Assembly (NCBI RefSeq): GCF_002812085.1
Contig: NZ_NPDM01000002.1
Coordinates: 186,001 to 250,000 of the forward strand
DNA: 64,000 bases
DNA from: Leptospira levettii
GTDB lineage: Bacteria; Spirochaetota; Leptospiria; Leptospirales; Leptospiraceae
Direction: 5' to 3'
Part shown: piece by piece, positions 8,995 to 19,274 of the stretch
Layout: each line of letters begins with the position of its first letter
How positions within the stretch are numbered: the stretch's first letter is position 1
Translations under genes and position numbers: made by a program
Notes under the pieces: model-generated
The model's input: only the letters and a program-made list of their open reading frames with translations
Database searches by the model: none
Told to the model about the DNA's origin: nothing

Positions 8995-10098
8995 TTGTAT
9001 AAAACAATGACATCTATTGTGGAAAATCAAAAAGAAACTGATGTAAAAAAAATCCTCGTTGTCGAAGACGAAAGGATCATTGCGATCAATATTTGTTCAA
9101 CCTTAAAACAATACGGTTACAATGCCACCTATGTATCGGAAGCCAATGATGCAATTGAACAAATTGAATCCGAACACTTTGACTTAGTTCTCATGGACAT
9201 TATGTTGAATGGTCCGATGGATGGAATTGAAATTGCGGGTAAAATCAAACGAAGTAAAGAAATTCCTGTCATTTACCTCACTGCTTATTCTGATGAAGCC
9301 ACAATCAATCGTGCCAAAACCACTGAACCATTTGGTTATTTGATCAAACCATTTAATAGTCGTGATTTGTATATATCTGTGGAAATGGCAATTTATAAAT
9401 CACAAGTACAAAAACACATCCGGGTGGTAGAAAGTCGATTGGCTGAAAACCAAAAATGGGAAACAATCGCACTTGTTGCTTCCGGTATTTCGCATGAAAT
9501 TAATAATCCTCTTACATCCATACTCAATCTAGCGGATCTGATTCTCTTAGAGGCAAAAAAAACATCGAATTCAGCCTTAAAGGAAAAAGCAGAAAAAATC
9601 ACAGAAGAATCAGAACGAATTGCAAAAATTGTGAAAAACTTAGTTTCGTATTCGCAATCAACTAGTTCCCAATGGACTTACTCCAATTTAGTTAGCATTT
9701 TAAATGATACACGTTCTTTCCTTCACCAATACTTTTTAAAAGAAGGTATCCAGTGTGAATTGGAAATGGGCGATGTCCCTCATGTGTATTGCCAACCTCA
9801 AAAAATCAAACAAGTCCTTCTCAACTTAATCCAAGACGCAAGGTTACGAGTGAATACGAGAGAGGATTCCATTGGCAGGAAAATTTCAGTTTCCTTGTCA
9901 GTCATAGGTGAGGAAGGAAAAGAATTTGTCAAAATCCAAATCAAAGACAATGGTGCGGAAGATTTGATGATGGGAATTTCTCAAATGAATTCTTTAGATG
10001 TCACTCGTAGCATCATTGCCGAACACAAAGGAAGCCTATCTCGAGATGAAGAGGTTTCGTCTTGGGTGTTTACCTTACCCATTGTAAAACCAGTTTAA
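8995..10098 (+). CDS. Response-regulator receiver fused to HisKA and a degenerate kinase ATPase domain
   Basis: 367 residues from TTG at 8995, which has GGAGA 5 bp upstream; an ATG at 9007 is the alternative. Residues about 18-135 form a complete receiver: acidic pair VVEDE, phospho-acceptor Asp68 (LVLMDIM), LTAY, and LIKPF. Residues about 155-225 form a HisKA dimerisation domain with His167 (SGISHEINNPL). The C-terminal HATPase-like region looks defective: the N box reads NLIQD (277-281), with Asp where the Mg-binding Asn belongs, the G1 box reads DNGAE rather than DNGxG, and no GLGL box is visible. It may relay phosphate between Asp68 and His167 or serve as a non-kinase output. No membrane segment. 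Confidence 0.85.
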   Translation: MYKTMTSIVENQKETDVKKILVVEDERIIAINICSTLKQYGYNATYVSEANDAIEQIESEHFDLVLMDIMLNGPMDGIEIAGKIKRSKEIPVIYLTAYSDEATINRAKTTEPFGYLIKPFNSRDLYISVEMAIYKSQVQKHIRVVESRLAENQKWETIALVASGISHEINNPLTSILNLADLILLEAKKTSNSALKEKAEKITEESERIAKIVKNLVSYSQSTSSQWTYSNLVSILNDTRSFLHQYFLKEGIQCELEMGDVPHVYCQPQKIKQVLLNLIQDARLRVNTREDSIGRKISVSLSVIGEEGKEFVKIQIKDNGAEDLMMGISQMNSLDVTRSIIAEHKGSLSRDEEVSSWVFTLPIVKPV

Positions 10099-10109
10099 CT
10101 AAAAAACGA

Positions 10110-10463
10110 TTAAGAAAGATTCCCTGATAGGATTGGTTTTTTGTCCAAATGGGGAGTTTCTAATAATTTAAAAAATAATTCGATTCGATTGGAATGTAAC
10201 AACCAATTGTCTTCTGACAAAAGACCTGCTAAGAAAAAATTAAAATCTTTGTAATAGGCAAAGGAAAGTTGAGGGTTTTTCGTAAAGTCAAGGAGAAGAG
10301 CAAGGGCTAATCGGTTGGCACTTTCCTCTGGACCAAAACCATCCGTAAGGATTTGGATCGACGGTTCTGGAACTTGGACAATGTGTTCTTCTCGTCCGTC
10401 TCTTATTTTAAGGTTGTACCGTAAGGTACCTGGAATGCGTTCTCCAGAGTAGGTTTTAGCCAT
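10110..10463 (-). CDS. Small hypothetical protein, DUF6166-like
   Basis: 117 residues, soluble. The order of features (N-terminal TYSGERIPG, then ILTDGFGPEESANRLALALLLDF) resembles DUF6166-type small proteins, which share a DGF-x(n)-LALALL core; the assignment is tentative. AGGTGA lies 6 bp before the ATG. It is convergent with the receiver/kinase gene (11-bp gap) and divergent from lptD. No function is proposed. Confidence 0.6.
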   Translation of the reverse strand: MAKTYSGERIPGTLRYNLKIRDGREEHIVQVPEPSIQILTDGFGPEESANRLALALLLDFTKNPQLSFAYYKDFNFFLAGLLSEDNWLLHSNRIELFFKLLETPHLDKKPILSGNLS

Positions 10464-10636
10464 TCAAAACTCACCTATGCCCAAGTCTCGAGCCTTTTGA
10501 TTATGTCCATTCCTCGGAAACTTACGCAACCTCTTTTTCACAGAATTTACAAGATTCAGGTCCGAATTTCTACCTGGTTTTCCATTGATTTTTTCGATAG
10601 GGGTAAAACTCTCGTTCTATACTTCCAAAGCCCGCT

Positions 10637-13594
10637 GTGCAAAAATCCATTCATTTTCTCATACTATTTTGTTGTTTTCTTCTCGGAATGGAAATTCTGG
10701 CACAGGATACAAATGGCTTAAAACTGCTATTCCCTGACCAATCATTACCGACAAAAAACCAACAAGAAGAAGAAAGAAAACAGACCACAACACAAATCCA
10801 ACGAGGCATTGTTCGCAAATCAGTTGATGTGATGACGGACCGAGAAGTGGACGATAACCTAAGAAATTTAGGTTTGAATCCAACAGGTACGATCTATACC
10901 AAACGGGAACGATTAAGGGAAGCACTTGTCCCTCCAGAGGAAGTTCCACTCACACCCGAATCCTTACTTGCTTCCCAACCAAAAAAAGGCCCACCCATTC
11001 AAATCCAGAATGCTGCCGAGGGCCAACTCATGAACATCGATAAAACAAAAGGTGGAGTTCTTGTTTTAAGAGGGAAGGTACGTGTTAAAATCAAAGCGGG
11101 AGAATTGATTGCTGATTCTGTTTCCATCGACGCGAATCGACAAGAAATTTATGCGGAAGGTGGAGTAGAATACAAAGACGGAAATGCTAAGGTGATCGGA
11201 GATCGTATGATCTATGATCTAAAATTAAACCAAGGTGTTGTATACAATTCTAAGTTAAGTATGTTTCCATCCCACTTCATTGGTCAAAAGATCAAACGAT
11301 TGGATGAAAAACGATACCTATTAGAAATGGGTTACTTTACTGCTTGTAACGCGGAACTCCCACATGAATCATTCCAAGCCAAACGGATTGTCATCCATGA
11401 TGATCGAACTGTAGTTGCGCAGTGGGTTTCTTATAAAGTTGGTGGCACAACTCTATTTATGTTACCGTTTTTGTACAATTCAGAATCCGGTAATGGTGTT
11501 ACAACACAGTTTGGTAAAAATAATACACAAGGTTGGTTTTGGCAAAACTCATACCAGTGGTCAGATTCTTATCCCAACAGTTTGTTCTTAGCAAACGGAT
11601 ATAAATTTCGTTTTGATATGTATGAAAAAACGGGGCAAGCTGCTCAGTTAGAGATGTGGAAAGTTTCACCCATTCTCAATTATAATATCAACTTAGGTTA
11701 TGCCAATTATAAAAATACAGCCATCACTCCTGTATATGAAGATCGATTTAAAAATGGTGGAATCGGAACAGTTGCGGTAACCAATAACGTAGACCGGGGA
11801 GAATTATTTCCCAATTCAGGTCTTCCTTATCGTAATACGGGTGTTAACTATGATCCATGGTGGAAAGCTGACTTACGTTTAAATGCTAAATTTAATGATT
11901 TTTCAAAAGATTACACTCGAAATTTTCAATTACAATACGAAAATTATAGCAACCGATTGTTTGATTATGAATTTGGAAATCGATACCAACCATCCAATTC
12001 TTTACAATCATTGTACACTTATCGAGACGTACGTTTTGGACTGATCCGAAACCTTCTAAACTGGAACTTCAATTATACGGAAAATAGAGGGGATTTGAGT
12101 GTTGGTATCTCCATGAGTCGAACTCTCATTTACCAAATACAAGCAAATCAATTCTTTGCAGCACAAGATACATTACCAGCTGTCACCATTCGGAATTCCA
12201 GTAATATTGGACTCATCCCAGGAACGGCAAGCCCAGTTTATTGGGATTTATTATTCCAAACAAACATCAATCGAATTTATGGTCCTCCACAACAAAAGCT
12301 AAATCCAACAACCGGTGTTGTGGATCCAAGAAGCCAATACCAAGATTATGTATTAAGGTCACAAACAAATGTGGTAGGAGAAACAGGATTTCGTTCCCCG
12401 ATTGCGATGGGAGCATATATGTCCTTTACTCCTTCCGTATATATGGGAGCCACAAAACAATCTGTTGAATTTCCAGGAACAGGAAGTGAGTTAAATGGAC
12501 CAGACCGCGATGTAAACAAAGCATACGCAACTTTACTCAAACAACAATCATATCAATATGTAAGACAATCACACACAGTACGGATGGGGATTCCAGAAAT
12601 TTTTCTTTCTACTACGTATCGCAGATTAGATGCAGATAAAGCAGAAGCAAAAGATCCAATTTTAGGAAATCTACGACAACATGAAGCTGAATTTTCATTA
12701 GAAAGTTATGCTTTAAATGATTGGGATATTTCAGTTCGAACCATCAGGGACTTACGACAATTTTCATCTTCCTATAACCCAGGTCTTACCAATATGCAAC
12801 GTTGGTATTATACAGTTGTTAGGATTGGTGGTTTTTTTGATTTTGTGGATGGCTTCACAACGAGAAGACCAAGTTTGTTAGAACGAAAAAGGAATTTTTA
12901 TTCGGGTATTTTTATCAATAATGATTATGTACATCATACTCCACAAAATAGGTCACTATCCAACAATTTAACTGTATCATACAAAATGGGTGGATTTTCT
13001 TGGCCCATCATTCGTGCTTTTCGAAGTTTGGAAATCGGTTCAACTTGGTACCATGTTTACAAAGATAGTTTTTTAGATAGTTATCGCTTCTTTTTCAAAA
13101 CAGATGTGAAGGTCACTCGTTACACAGGACTCGAATTGGAGTTAGATTCCAGAGTAACGGAACCTTGGCGCCTAACAGCTCTTGCACAAGGTCAGTTTTA
13201 TGCATTAAATACAAGTCCTGAACTTTATACGGCACAAACTGGAACCAATTATGACCAAACGACTATTTGGGAAGACTTGGCATCAGGAACAGGGGCTAAA
13301 GGACAAACGGAAAGACAAAAAACTGTTTTTAATATCAACAGGTTTATGATGACGTTTAAGATGGACCTTCATAATTGGGAGTATCGATTGGGATATAGTA
13401 TGAACCTTCGTGCTTTACCAGGAGGTCTTGCTCTTAACAACCAATTGACCTTTTACGATCAATCCGTATATTTATCTGTAAATTTAACAAATTTCAGTTT
13501 TGGAGATTCAGCATCCGCCCAAGCAACAAGGGTAAGACTGTATCGATTCAGAAAACGTCCATTAGATGGGACTTCGACAGATTTAACTGATTAA
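10637..13594 (+). CDS. lptD: LPS-assembly protein LptD (OstA-like)
   Basis: 985 residues from a GTG start that places a signal peptide (FLILFCCFLLGMEILAQ) at the N-terminus. Residues about 130-210 are an OstA/LptA-like beta-jellyroll (GGVLVLRGKVRVKIKAGELI, ADSVSIDANRQEIYAEGGV). The remaining ~750 residues are aromatic, alternating beta-strand sequence typical of the LptD outer-membrane barrel. LptD inserts lipopolysaccharide into the outer leaflet. It heads a plus-strand run with a sugar-phosphate transferase 13 bp downstream, fitting surface-glycolipid assembly. The only weak point is the start: no good Shine-Dalgarno is seen before the GTG, and the 173-bp upstream gap shows no other gene. 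Confidence 0.88.
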   Translation: MQKSIHFLILFCCFLLGMEILAQDTNGLKLLFPDQSLPTKNQQEEERKQTTTQIQRGIVRKSVDVMTDREVDDNLRNLGLNPTGTIYTKRERLREALVPPEEVPLTPESLLASQPKKGPPIQIQNAAEGQLMNIDKTKGGVLVLRGKVRVKIKAGELIADSVSIDANRQEIYAEGGVEYKDGNAKVIGDRMIYDLKLNQGVVYNSKLSMFPSHFIGQKIKRLDEKRYLLEMGYFTACNAELPHESFQAKRIVIHDDRTVVAQWVSYKVGGTTLFMLPFLYNSESGNGVTTQFGKNNTQGWFWQNSYQWSDSYPNSLFLANGYKFRFDMYEKTGQAAQLEMWKVSPILNYNINLGYANYKNTAITPVYEDRFKNGGIGTVAVTNNVDRGELFPNSGLPYRNTGVNYDPWWKADLRLNAKFNDFSKDYTRNFQLQYENYSNRLFDYEFGNRYQPSNSLQSLYTYRDVRFGLIRNLLNWNFNYTENRGDLSVGISMSRTLIYQIQANQFFAAQDTLPAVTIRNSSNIGLIPGTASPVYWDLLFQTNINRIYGPPQQKLNPTTGVVDPRSQYQDYVLRSQTNVVGETGFRSPIAMGAYMSFTPSVYMGATKQSVEFPGTGSELNGPDRDVNKAYATLLKQQSYQYVRQSHTVRMGIPEIFLSTTYRRLDADKAEAKDPILGNLRQHEAEFSLESYALNDWDISVRTIRDLRQFSSSYNPGLTNMQRWYYTVVRIGGFFDFVDGFTTRRPSLLERKRNFYSGIFINNDYVHHTPQNRSLSNNLTVSYKMGGFSWPIIRAFRSLEIGSTWYHVYKDSFLDSYRFFFKTDVKVTRYTGLELELDSRVTEPWRLTALAQGQFYALNTSPELYTAQTGTNYDQTTIWEDLASGTGAKGQTERQKTVFNINRFMMTFKMDLHNWEYRLGYSMNLRALPGGLALNNQLTFYDQSVYLSVNLTNFSFGDSASAQATRVRLYRFRKRPLDGTSTDLTD

Positions 13595-13607
13595 AGATGG
13601 TAACCAT

Positions 13608-15008
13608 ATGCTAAAAGAAAGAAGTCAATCATTCAAATTACTATTTTTAGTTACTGATTTTTTTATAGGCTTAGCTAGTTTTTCAACAGCTTATGTAGTT
13701 CGGTATTATTTATCACCAGATTCAAGTTTCCAAATCCAAACGATCGATCCTGTAAATTATTTGATCCTGGGAATAGTGCTTGGATTTTCCCAAGTACTTT
13801 CTTTTTTATCAATCGATTTATACCACCCAAGGAGAGGATTATCTTTTTCAGATGAACTTTTTGCCATCATCTCCGGAGTGATCCTCAATCTTCTAGTTGT
13901 ATTATCTCTTCTCTTTTTCTTTCGTGGGGAAAGTTTTTCTCGATTGGTGATTGGATACTTTGCAATATGTACGGTAATCCTCACTTCCTTTTCCCACTTT
14001 GTGCTTAGATCACTCATGCAGTATCTAAGGAGTAAAGGTTATAATTTAAAATCTGTTCTCATCATTGGAACTGGAAAATCAGCCATCAACTTTTCGAAAA
14101 CATTACAAAAACATTCTATTTATGGGTATACTGTCAAAGGGTTTGTGGCTGGTAAAAAAAACCTTTCCCCAAAACAAATTCAAACTATCACCTCTACAAC
14201 AAAGTTAGAAAATTTTGTAGAACAAAACCAAATTGATCTAATTGTTTATGCACTTTCACATGAAGAAGGTGATTCTTTAAAAGAAGTGATCGATATTGCT
14301 GATTTCCATGGTATCGATTTAAAAGTAATTCCAAGTTACGAAGAGATTGTCACTGCCAAAGGTAGAGTGGAAGTGTTAGATGGGATTCCTATTATTTCCA
14401 TTCGTAATATTCCTTTGCGCTTAGGTTATAATCTAGTATTAAAGAGAAGCTTCGATATTCTCTTTTCACTGTTTTTTATCCTCTTGTTTAGTCCATTTTA
14501 TATCTTAATAGCATTACTTGTGAAATTAACAAGCAAAGGTCCAATCTTTTATAAGCAAGAGAGAGTTGGCCTTGATAACAAAGTATTTGGAATGATCAAA
14601 TTTCGTTCCATGGTTGTGCAAGCCAAAGAAAAATCAGATACTTTATGGACAGTAAAAGATGATCCACGAGTAACTCCCGTAGGTGCTATCCTACGTAAAT
14701 TATCTTTGGATGAAACACCACAATTTTTCAATGTGTTACTTGGTGACATGTCAGTTGTTGGACCTAGACCAGAAAGGCCATTTTACGTAGAAAAATTCAG
14801 AAATGAACACCACCAATATATGCGTCGTCATGCGGCAAAAGCAGGCATCACTGGTTGGGCACAAGTCCAAGGATATAGAGGTGATACCTCAATTGAAAAA
14901 AGAATCGAAGCAGATATTTTTTACATCGAAAACTGGTCTTTACTTTTGGATATAAAAATCATTTTACTCACACCTTTAAAAGCGATTATAGATAGGAATG
15001 CATACTGA
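13608..15008 (+). CDS. Polyprenyl glycosylphosphotransferase (WbaP/WcaJ-like)
   Basis: 466 residues. Four or five N-terminal membrane helices (about 10-120), a nucleotide-binding-like CoA-binding fold (about 145-250, SVLIIGTGKSAINF), another helix (about 280-305), and the catalytic bacterial sugar transferase domain with KRSFDILFSL, QERVGLDNK, FGMIKFRSM, KLSLDETPQFFNVL and VGPRPERP. It transfers a sugar-1-phosphate to undecaprenyl phosphate, the first step of an O-antigen or exopolysaccharide repeat. Adjacent to lptD (13 bp) and followed 9 bp later by gatC, so likely the same transcript. The exact sugar cannot be told from sequence. Confidence 0.93.
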   Translation: MLKERSQSFKLLFLVTDFFIGLASFSTAYVVRYYLSPDSSFQIQTIDPVNYLILGIVLGFSQVLSFLSIDLYHPRRGLSFSDELFAIISGVILNLLVVLSLLFFFRGESFSRLVIGYFAICTVILTSFSHFVLRSLMQYLRSKGYNLKSVLIIGTGKSAINFSKTLQKHSIYGYTVKGFVAGKKNLSPKQIQTITSTTKLENFVEQNQIDLIVYALSHEEGDSLKEVIDIADFHGIDLKVIPSYEEIVTAKGRVEVLDGIPIISIRNIPLRLGYNLVLKRSFDILFSLFFILLFSPFYILIALLVKLTSKGPIFYKQERVGLDNKVFGMIKFRSMVVQAKEKSDTLWTVKDDPRVTPVGAILRKLSLDETPQFFNVLLGDMSVVGPRPERPFYVEKFRNEHHQYMRRHAAKAGITGWAQVQGYRGDTSIEKRIEADIFYIENWSLLLDIKIILLTPLKAIIDRNAY

Positions 15009-15017
15009 GGAAACCTT

Positions 15018-15302
15018 ATGGATGAAAAAGAATTAAAGAACATTGCTAATTTAGCAAAACTCAATATTGAAGACAGTGAAATTGCAGGTATGCTCAGTGA
15101 TTTCTCGAGAATTGTACAGTATGTGGATGAAATCAAAAATCTAGATACATCAAAAGTTGGTGATGATGAGATTTATGAACAAATTTTCTATGAATTGAGA
15201 AAGGATCTAAGTGAAAACTCACTGAAACGTGATGATTTATCAAAAATAGCTCCTTCCTATGAAAATGGTTATGTGGTTGTTCCTAAGGTGATTGAAACAT
15301 GA
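15018..15302 (+). CDS. gatC: Aspartyl/glutamyl-tRNA amidotransferase subunit C
   Basis: 94 residues, the usual GatC length. It begins with the typical helix ([17 protein letters not shown]) and ends with the conserved tail [15 protein letters not shown]. GatC stabilises the GatA-GatB heterodimer that converts Glu-tRNAGln (or Asp-tRNAAsn) into the cognate amide. Its last 4 bp overlap the gatA start. A gatB gene is not in the window. Confidence 0.93.
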   Translation: MDEKELKNIANLAKLNIEDSEIAGMLSDFSRIVQYVDEIKNLDTSKVGDDEIYEQIFYELRKDLSENSLKRDDLSKIAPSYENGYVVVPKVIET

Positions 15303-16765
15303 AAGATATTATATTTTTAACTTATTCCGAAATCAAAAAAAAACTGAATGACGGAAGTTTAACCTCACAAGAGTTAGTTTCTGCATATTCAGAAAGAATT
15401 AAGAGTAGTGATTCAAAAGTGAAAGCATTTTTGAATCTAAATGCAGACAAAATACTTACTGAAGCGAAAGCAAGTGATGATAGAAGAAAAGTTGGTAAAC
15501 CTTTCTCTGAATTCGATGGAATCCCAATCGGAATCAAAGACAATATTTGTATCAGAGGAGAAATCACTTCTTGTTCTTCTAAGATTTTGGAAAATTTTGA
15601 ATCACCATATGATGCCACTGTTATTACAAAACTAAAAGAGAAAGGTTTTGTTTTTTTTCCAAGACTCAATATGGACGAATTTGCAATGGGTTCTTCCACA
15701 GAAAACAGTGCATTCCAAACATCTAAAAACCCATTTGATACAGATCGTATTCCAGGTGGATCGAGTGGTGGTTCAGCAGCAGCAGTAGCAGCTTCGATGT
15801 TACCAATTTCACTCGGTTCCGACACAGGTGGATCGATTCGCCAACCAGCATCACTTTGTGGTATTTGGGGATTAAAACCTACGTATGGAAGAGTATCGCG
15901 TTATGGACTTGTTGCTTATGCATCCAGTTTAGACCAAATTGGACCTTTTTCCAATGACATGGAAGGGATTAGCGACCTATTAGAAATTTTATCTGGACTT
16001 GATTCAAAAGACCAAACAACCGCTAAAGTAGATCACTTTGATTCCAAATCTGTGAGTTCAATGGATTGGAAAGGTAAAAAAATTGGAATCATGAAAACAG
16101 AAGATTTTAATTTTTCACCTGATGTGAATGCAAGGTATTTAGAAATTTTGAAATCTTTGGAAGAAAAAGGTGCAGAGTTAGTCGCATTGGACTTTTCTCT
16201 TTTGAAATATGCAATTCCAGTGTATTACTTAATCGCAACTGCTGAATGTTCTTCCAATTTAAGTCGTTTTGATGGAATTCGATACGGATTACGAAAAGAA
16301 ACCTCTGGAAAATTGGATGATCTATATTCAGAATCAAGAAGTGCCGGATTTGGAAAAGAAGTCAAAAGAAGGATATTACTAGGAACATTCTCGTTGAGTT
16401 CTGGGTACTATGACGCTTATTATGGTAAGGCACAAAAAGCAAGGGTTCTCATCCGAAGACAATATGCAGATTTTTTTAAATCAGTAGATATCATTGTACA
16501 ACCAACATCTCCAACAACTGCATTCAAAGTGGGAGAAAAAACAAAAGATCCCATTCAAATGTACCAAGCAGACATTCTCACAACTTCTGTGAATTTAGCT
16601 GGAGTTCCAGCGATTAGTTGTCCTGCAGGTGTTGATCAAAATGGTCTTCCAATCGGAATCCAATTAACAACTTCTCATTTTGATGAAGTTAAATTACTCA
16701 GTTATGCTAAATCACTCTCCCAATTAGATCTTTGTAAGATTACATTGCCTAAAGAGATCAAATAA
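15299..16765 (+). CDS. gatA: Aspartyl/glutamyl-tRNA amidotransferase subunit A
   Basis: 488 residues, standard length. Amidase-signature catalytic triad is visible: Lys80 (GIPIGIKDN), cis-Ser155 in the GGSSGGS loop (153-159), and nucleophile Ser179 ([13 protein letters not shown]). GatA releases ammonia from glutamine for tRNA amidation by GatB. Since asnS is encoded in this window (24451-25755), the complex probably serves Gln-tRNA. It is translationally coupled to gatC by a 4-bp overlap; hisF starts 1 bp after its stop. Confidence 0.96.
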   Translation: MKDIIFLTYSEIKKKLNDGSLTSQELVSAYSERIKSSDSKVKAFLNLNADKILTEAKASDDRRKVGKPFSEFDGIPIGIKDNICIRGEITSCSSKILENFESPYDATVITKLKEKGFVFFPRLNMDEFAMGSSTENSAFQTSKNPFDTDRIPGGSSGGSAAAVAASMLPISLGSDTGGSIRQPASLCGIWGLKPTYGRVSRYGLVAYASSLDQIGPFSNDMEGISDLLEILSGLDSKDQTTAKVDHFDSKSVSSMDWKGKKIGIMKTEDFNFSPDVNARYLEILKSLEEKGAELVALDFSLLKYAIPVYYLIATAECSSNLSRFDGIRYGLRKETSGKLDDLYSESRSAGFGKEVKRRILLGTFSLSSGYYDAYYGKAQKARVLIRRQYADFFKSVDIIVQPTSPTTAFKVGEKTKDPIQMYQADILTTSVNLAGVPAISCPAGVDQNGLPIGIQLTTSHFDEVKLLSYAKSLSQLDLCKITLPKEIK

Positions 16766-16766
16766 A

Positions 16767-17534
16767 ATGGATGAATTAACCAAAAGAGTCATTCCTTGTT
16801 TGGACATCAAAGGAGGAAGAGTGGTAAAAGGGGTCCAGTTTGTCAATTTGATTGATGCTGGAGATCCTGTTTCTTGTGCAATTGCATATGAAGAAAACAA
16901 AGCAGATGAATTGTGTTTTTTAGACATCACTGCTTCCTCTGACAAACGAGACATTCTTTTGCATTTAGTAGAAGAGGTTGCGAACAAATTATTTATCCCT
17001 TTCACTGTCGGTGGCGGAATTCGAACCATTGATGATGTCAAAGCCGTGCTTAATAAAGGTGCCGATAAAGTTTCCATCAATACAAGTGCCTTTCAAAATC
17101 CAAAACTTTTAAAAGATGCAAGTGAGATTTATGGATCACAATGTATCGTATGTGCAATCGACGTAAAATTCCATCCTGAACGAAAACGATATGAAGTGTA
17201 TCTCAATGGTGGGAGAAATGAAACTGGTCGTGAAGCATTAGATTGGGGACGTGAGGCATCTGAAATGGGTGCTGGTGAAATTTTACTCACATCCATGGAC
17301 AAAGATGGAACAAAGGATGGATTTGATATTACATTGATGAAATCATTCACAAATCACCTTTCAATTCCTATTATTGCGTCAGGTGGAGCTGGTAATCCAG
17401 AACACATGGCGGAAGTGATTTTACGTGGTGGAGCTGATGCTGTGCTTGCTGCATCGATCTTTCATTTTGGGGAATTTTCCATACAAGAAACAAAACAAAC
17501 CATGAAAGAAATGGGCATCAAAGTTAGGTTATGA
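16767..17534 (+). CDS. hisF: Imidazole glycerol phosphate synthase cyclase subunit
   Basis: 255 residues, a complete (beta/alpha)8 barrel. Catalytic acids are Asp13 (CLDIKGG) and Asp132 (CAIDVKFHP); phosphate-binding loops VGGGIR and ASGGAGN are present. HisF uses ammonia from HisH to turn PRFAR into IGP and AICAR in histidine synthesis. It sits away from other his genes, between gatA and a symporter gene with which it overlaps by 4 bp, so here it is part of a mixed housekeeping run rather than a his operon. Confidence 0.96.
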   Translation: MDELTKRVIPCLDIKGGRVVKGVQFVNLIDAGDPVSCAIAYEENKADELCFLDITASSDKRDILLHLVEEVANKLFIPFTVGGGIRTIDDVKAVLNKGADKVSINTSAFQNPKLLKDASEIYGSQCIVCAIDVKFHPERKRYEVYLNGGRNETGREALDWGREASEMGAGEILLTSMDKDGTKDGFDITLMKSFTNHLSIPIIASGGAGNPEHMAEVILRGGADAVLAASIFHFGEFSIQETKQTMKEMGIKVRL

Positions 17535-19267
17535 ATTCATTTCATATCTTAGATTATTTCTTCTTTCTTTTTCCCTTTTTCATTATTTTTTTCATTTTAT
17601 ATCGTTTCCGTGCTAAAAACAATTCCACAAAAGAATATTTCCAAGCTGAAGGAAGTTTAAATTGGTTTGTTGCAGGAACTGCAATGGTAGCTACAACCTT
17701 TGCTGCGGACACACCTCTCGCGGTAACAGAGATTATTCGAACGCAAGGTATCTCTGGAAATTGGATTTGGTGGTATATGGCTGTAGGTGGGTTTGTCACT
17801 GTATTTTTCTTTTCAAAACTTTGGAAACGATCAGGTGCAAGTACTGACTTAGAACTCATTCAAATTCGTTATAGTGGTAAGGAGGCAGAATTTCTAAGAG
17901 GATTCAAAGCATTTGTGATTGGATTACTTCTAAATTTAGTGATCCTTGGTTGGGTAAATCTTGCCATGTTAAAAATCATTCCTGTTTTTTTCCCAAATAC
18001 CAACGCATCACTTGTTTTAGTATTTTTATTGTTATTCGGTGTCATTTATACAGCAATTGCTGGGTTACGTGGTATCTCTTATATTGATGTTTTCCAATTT
18101 TTTTTAGCGTGGATTGGATGTATCCTATTTGCTTATTTTGCTCTCCAACTTCCATCAATAGGTGGATTGGAAAATTTAAAATCACAATTACCAAAGGACA
18201 AAATCCTATTTTTTCCCAATGGGGATCATGGATCCCTGCCTTGGGATCATTTTTTAATCTTACTAACAGTGCTTTGGTGGTCAAGTTGGTATCCAGGTTC
18301 CGAACCTGGGGGTGGGGGATACATTGCACAAAGAATCCTTGCTACCAAAAATGAATCTGCAGCACTAAAGGGCAGTTTATGGTTTGTGATTGCTCATTAT
18401 TTTGTCAGACCTTGGCCTTGGATTTTAGTAGCACTTGTATCCATTGTCTTATACCCAAATTTATCAGAGGTAGAAAGTGGTAAGGGATTCCTTATGGTTT
18501 TACAAGAAGGAATGCCAAATGGAATGAGAGGACTCATGTTAAGTGCATTTTTAGCTGCTTATTTATCCACCTTAGCAACTCATTTGAATTGGGGAGCATC
18601 TTATTTGGTCAATGATTTATGGAAACCATTCACGAAGGGACAAAAGTCTGATTCCTATTTTGTAAAAGTTTCTTATCTCATACAACTCCTAACAGCAGTC
18701 TTTTCGTTTTTTCTGGCAGTCTATGGAATGGAAACCATCAAAGGTGCGTGGGTATTTTTACTCGAAGCTTCTTCTGGAATTGGTTTTGTATTAATTGTTA
18801 GATGGTATTTTTGGAGAATCTCTGCTTGGACTGAAATTTTAGCTCTTATACTTTCACCAATTTTATATATTGTATATTCACATTTATTAAATTCTCCATT
18901 TCCTTATTCCATACTTTATACTGCCATAAGTTCTGCGATCATCTTACTCCTTTCCACTTATGTATTACCCCATTCAAAAAAAGAAACCTTGTATTCTTTT
19001 TATGAAACAACGAGACCTCCGTATTTTTTTTGGAGGGGGTTTTTCAGAAACCATCCTGAATTCAAACAAACTGAATATCCGAACGATATCTTCGTATCTA
19101 TGGTGGGAACAATATTTGGATTGAGTTTTGTATTCGGCGGACTCTATACGATTCAGTGCCTTTTTTGGAAAGAAGGAGAAATTAAATTTGGAATCTTATT
19201 TTTTCTAATTGGTCTTCTTGGACTTATATACTCTCTTCAAAAATTACAGTCTAAATCCAAACCGTAA
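17531..19267 (+). CDS. Sodium:solute symporter family transporter
   Basis: 578 residues with about 13 predicted membrane helices spread along the protein. The early region GTAMVATTFAADTPLAVTEI, the loop WWSSWYPGSEPGGGGYIAQR and LSAFLAAYLSTLATHLNWG (a sodium-site-like helix 8) mark it as a sodium:solute symporter (SSF). Substrate is not deducible. It overlaps hisF by 4 bp and ends 7 bp before the convergent lipase gene. It is the last gene of the run starting with lptD. Confidence 0.9.
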   Translation: MNSFHILDYFFFLFPFFIIFFILYRFRAKNNSTKEYFQAEGSLNWFVAGTAMVATTFAADTPLAVTEIIRTQGISGNWIWWYMAVGGFVTVFFFSKLWKRSGASTDLELIQIRYSGKEAEFLRGFKAFVIGLLLNLVILGWVNLAMLKIIPVFFPNTNASLVLVFLLLFGVIYTAIAGLRGISYIDVFQFFLAWIGCILFAYFALQLPSIGGLENLKSQLPKDKILFFPNGDHGSLPWDHFLILLTVLWWSSWYPGSEPGGGGYIAQRILATKNESAALKGSLWFVIAHYFVRPWPWILVALVSIVLYPNLSEVESGKGFLMVLQEGMPNGMRGLMLSAFLAAYLSTLATHLNWGASYLVNDLWKPFTKGQKSDSYFVKVSYLIQLLTAVFSFFLAVYGMETIKGAWVFLLEASSGIGFVLIVRWYFWRISAWTEILALILSPILYIVYSHLLNSPFPYSILYTAISSAIILLLSTYVLPHSKKETLYSFYETTRPPYFFWRGFFRNHPEFKQTEYPNDIFVSMVGTIFGLSFVFGGLYTIQCLFWKEGEIKFGILFFLIGLLGLIYSLQKLQSKSKP

Positions 19268-19274
19268 TACTTCA

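Noticed and set aside
10497..10721. 74-residue plus-strand frame before and over the start of lptD
   Set aside because: Composition is random-like and it overlaps the lptD signal peptide in another frame with no ribosome site.
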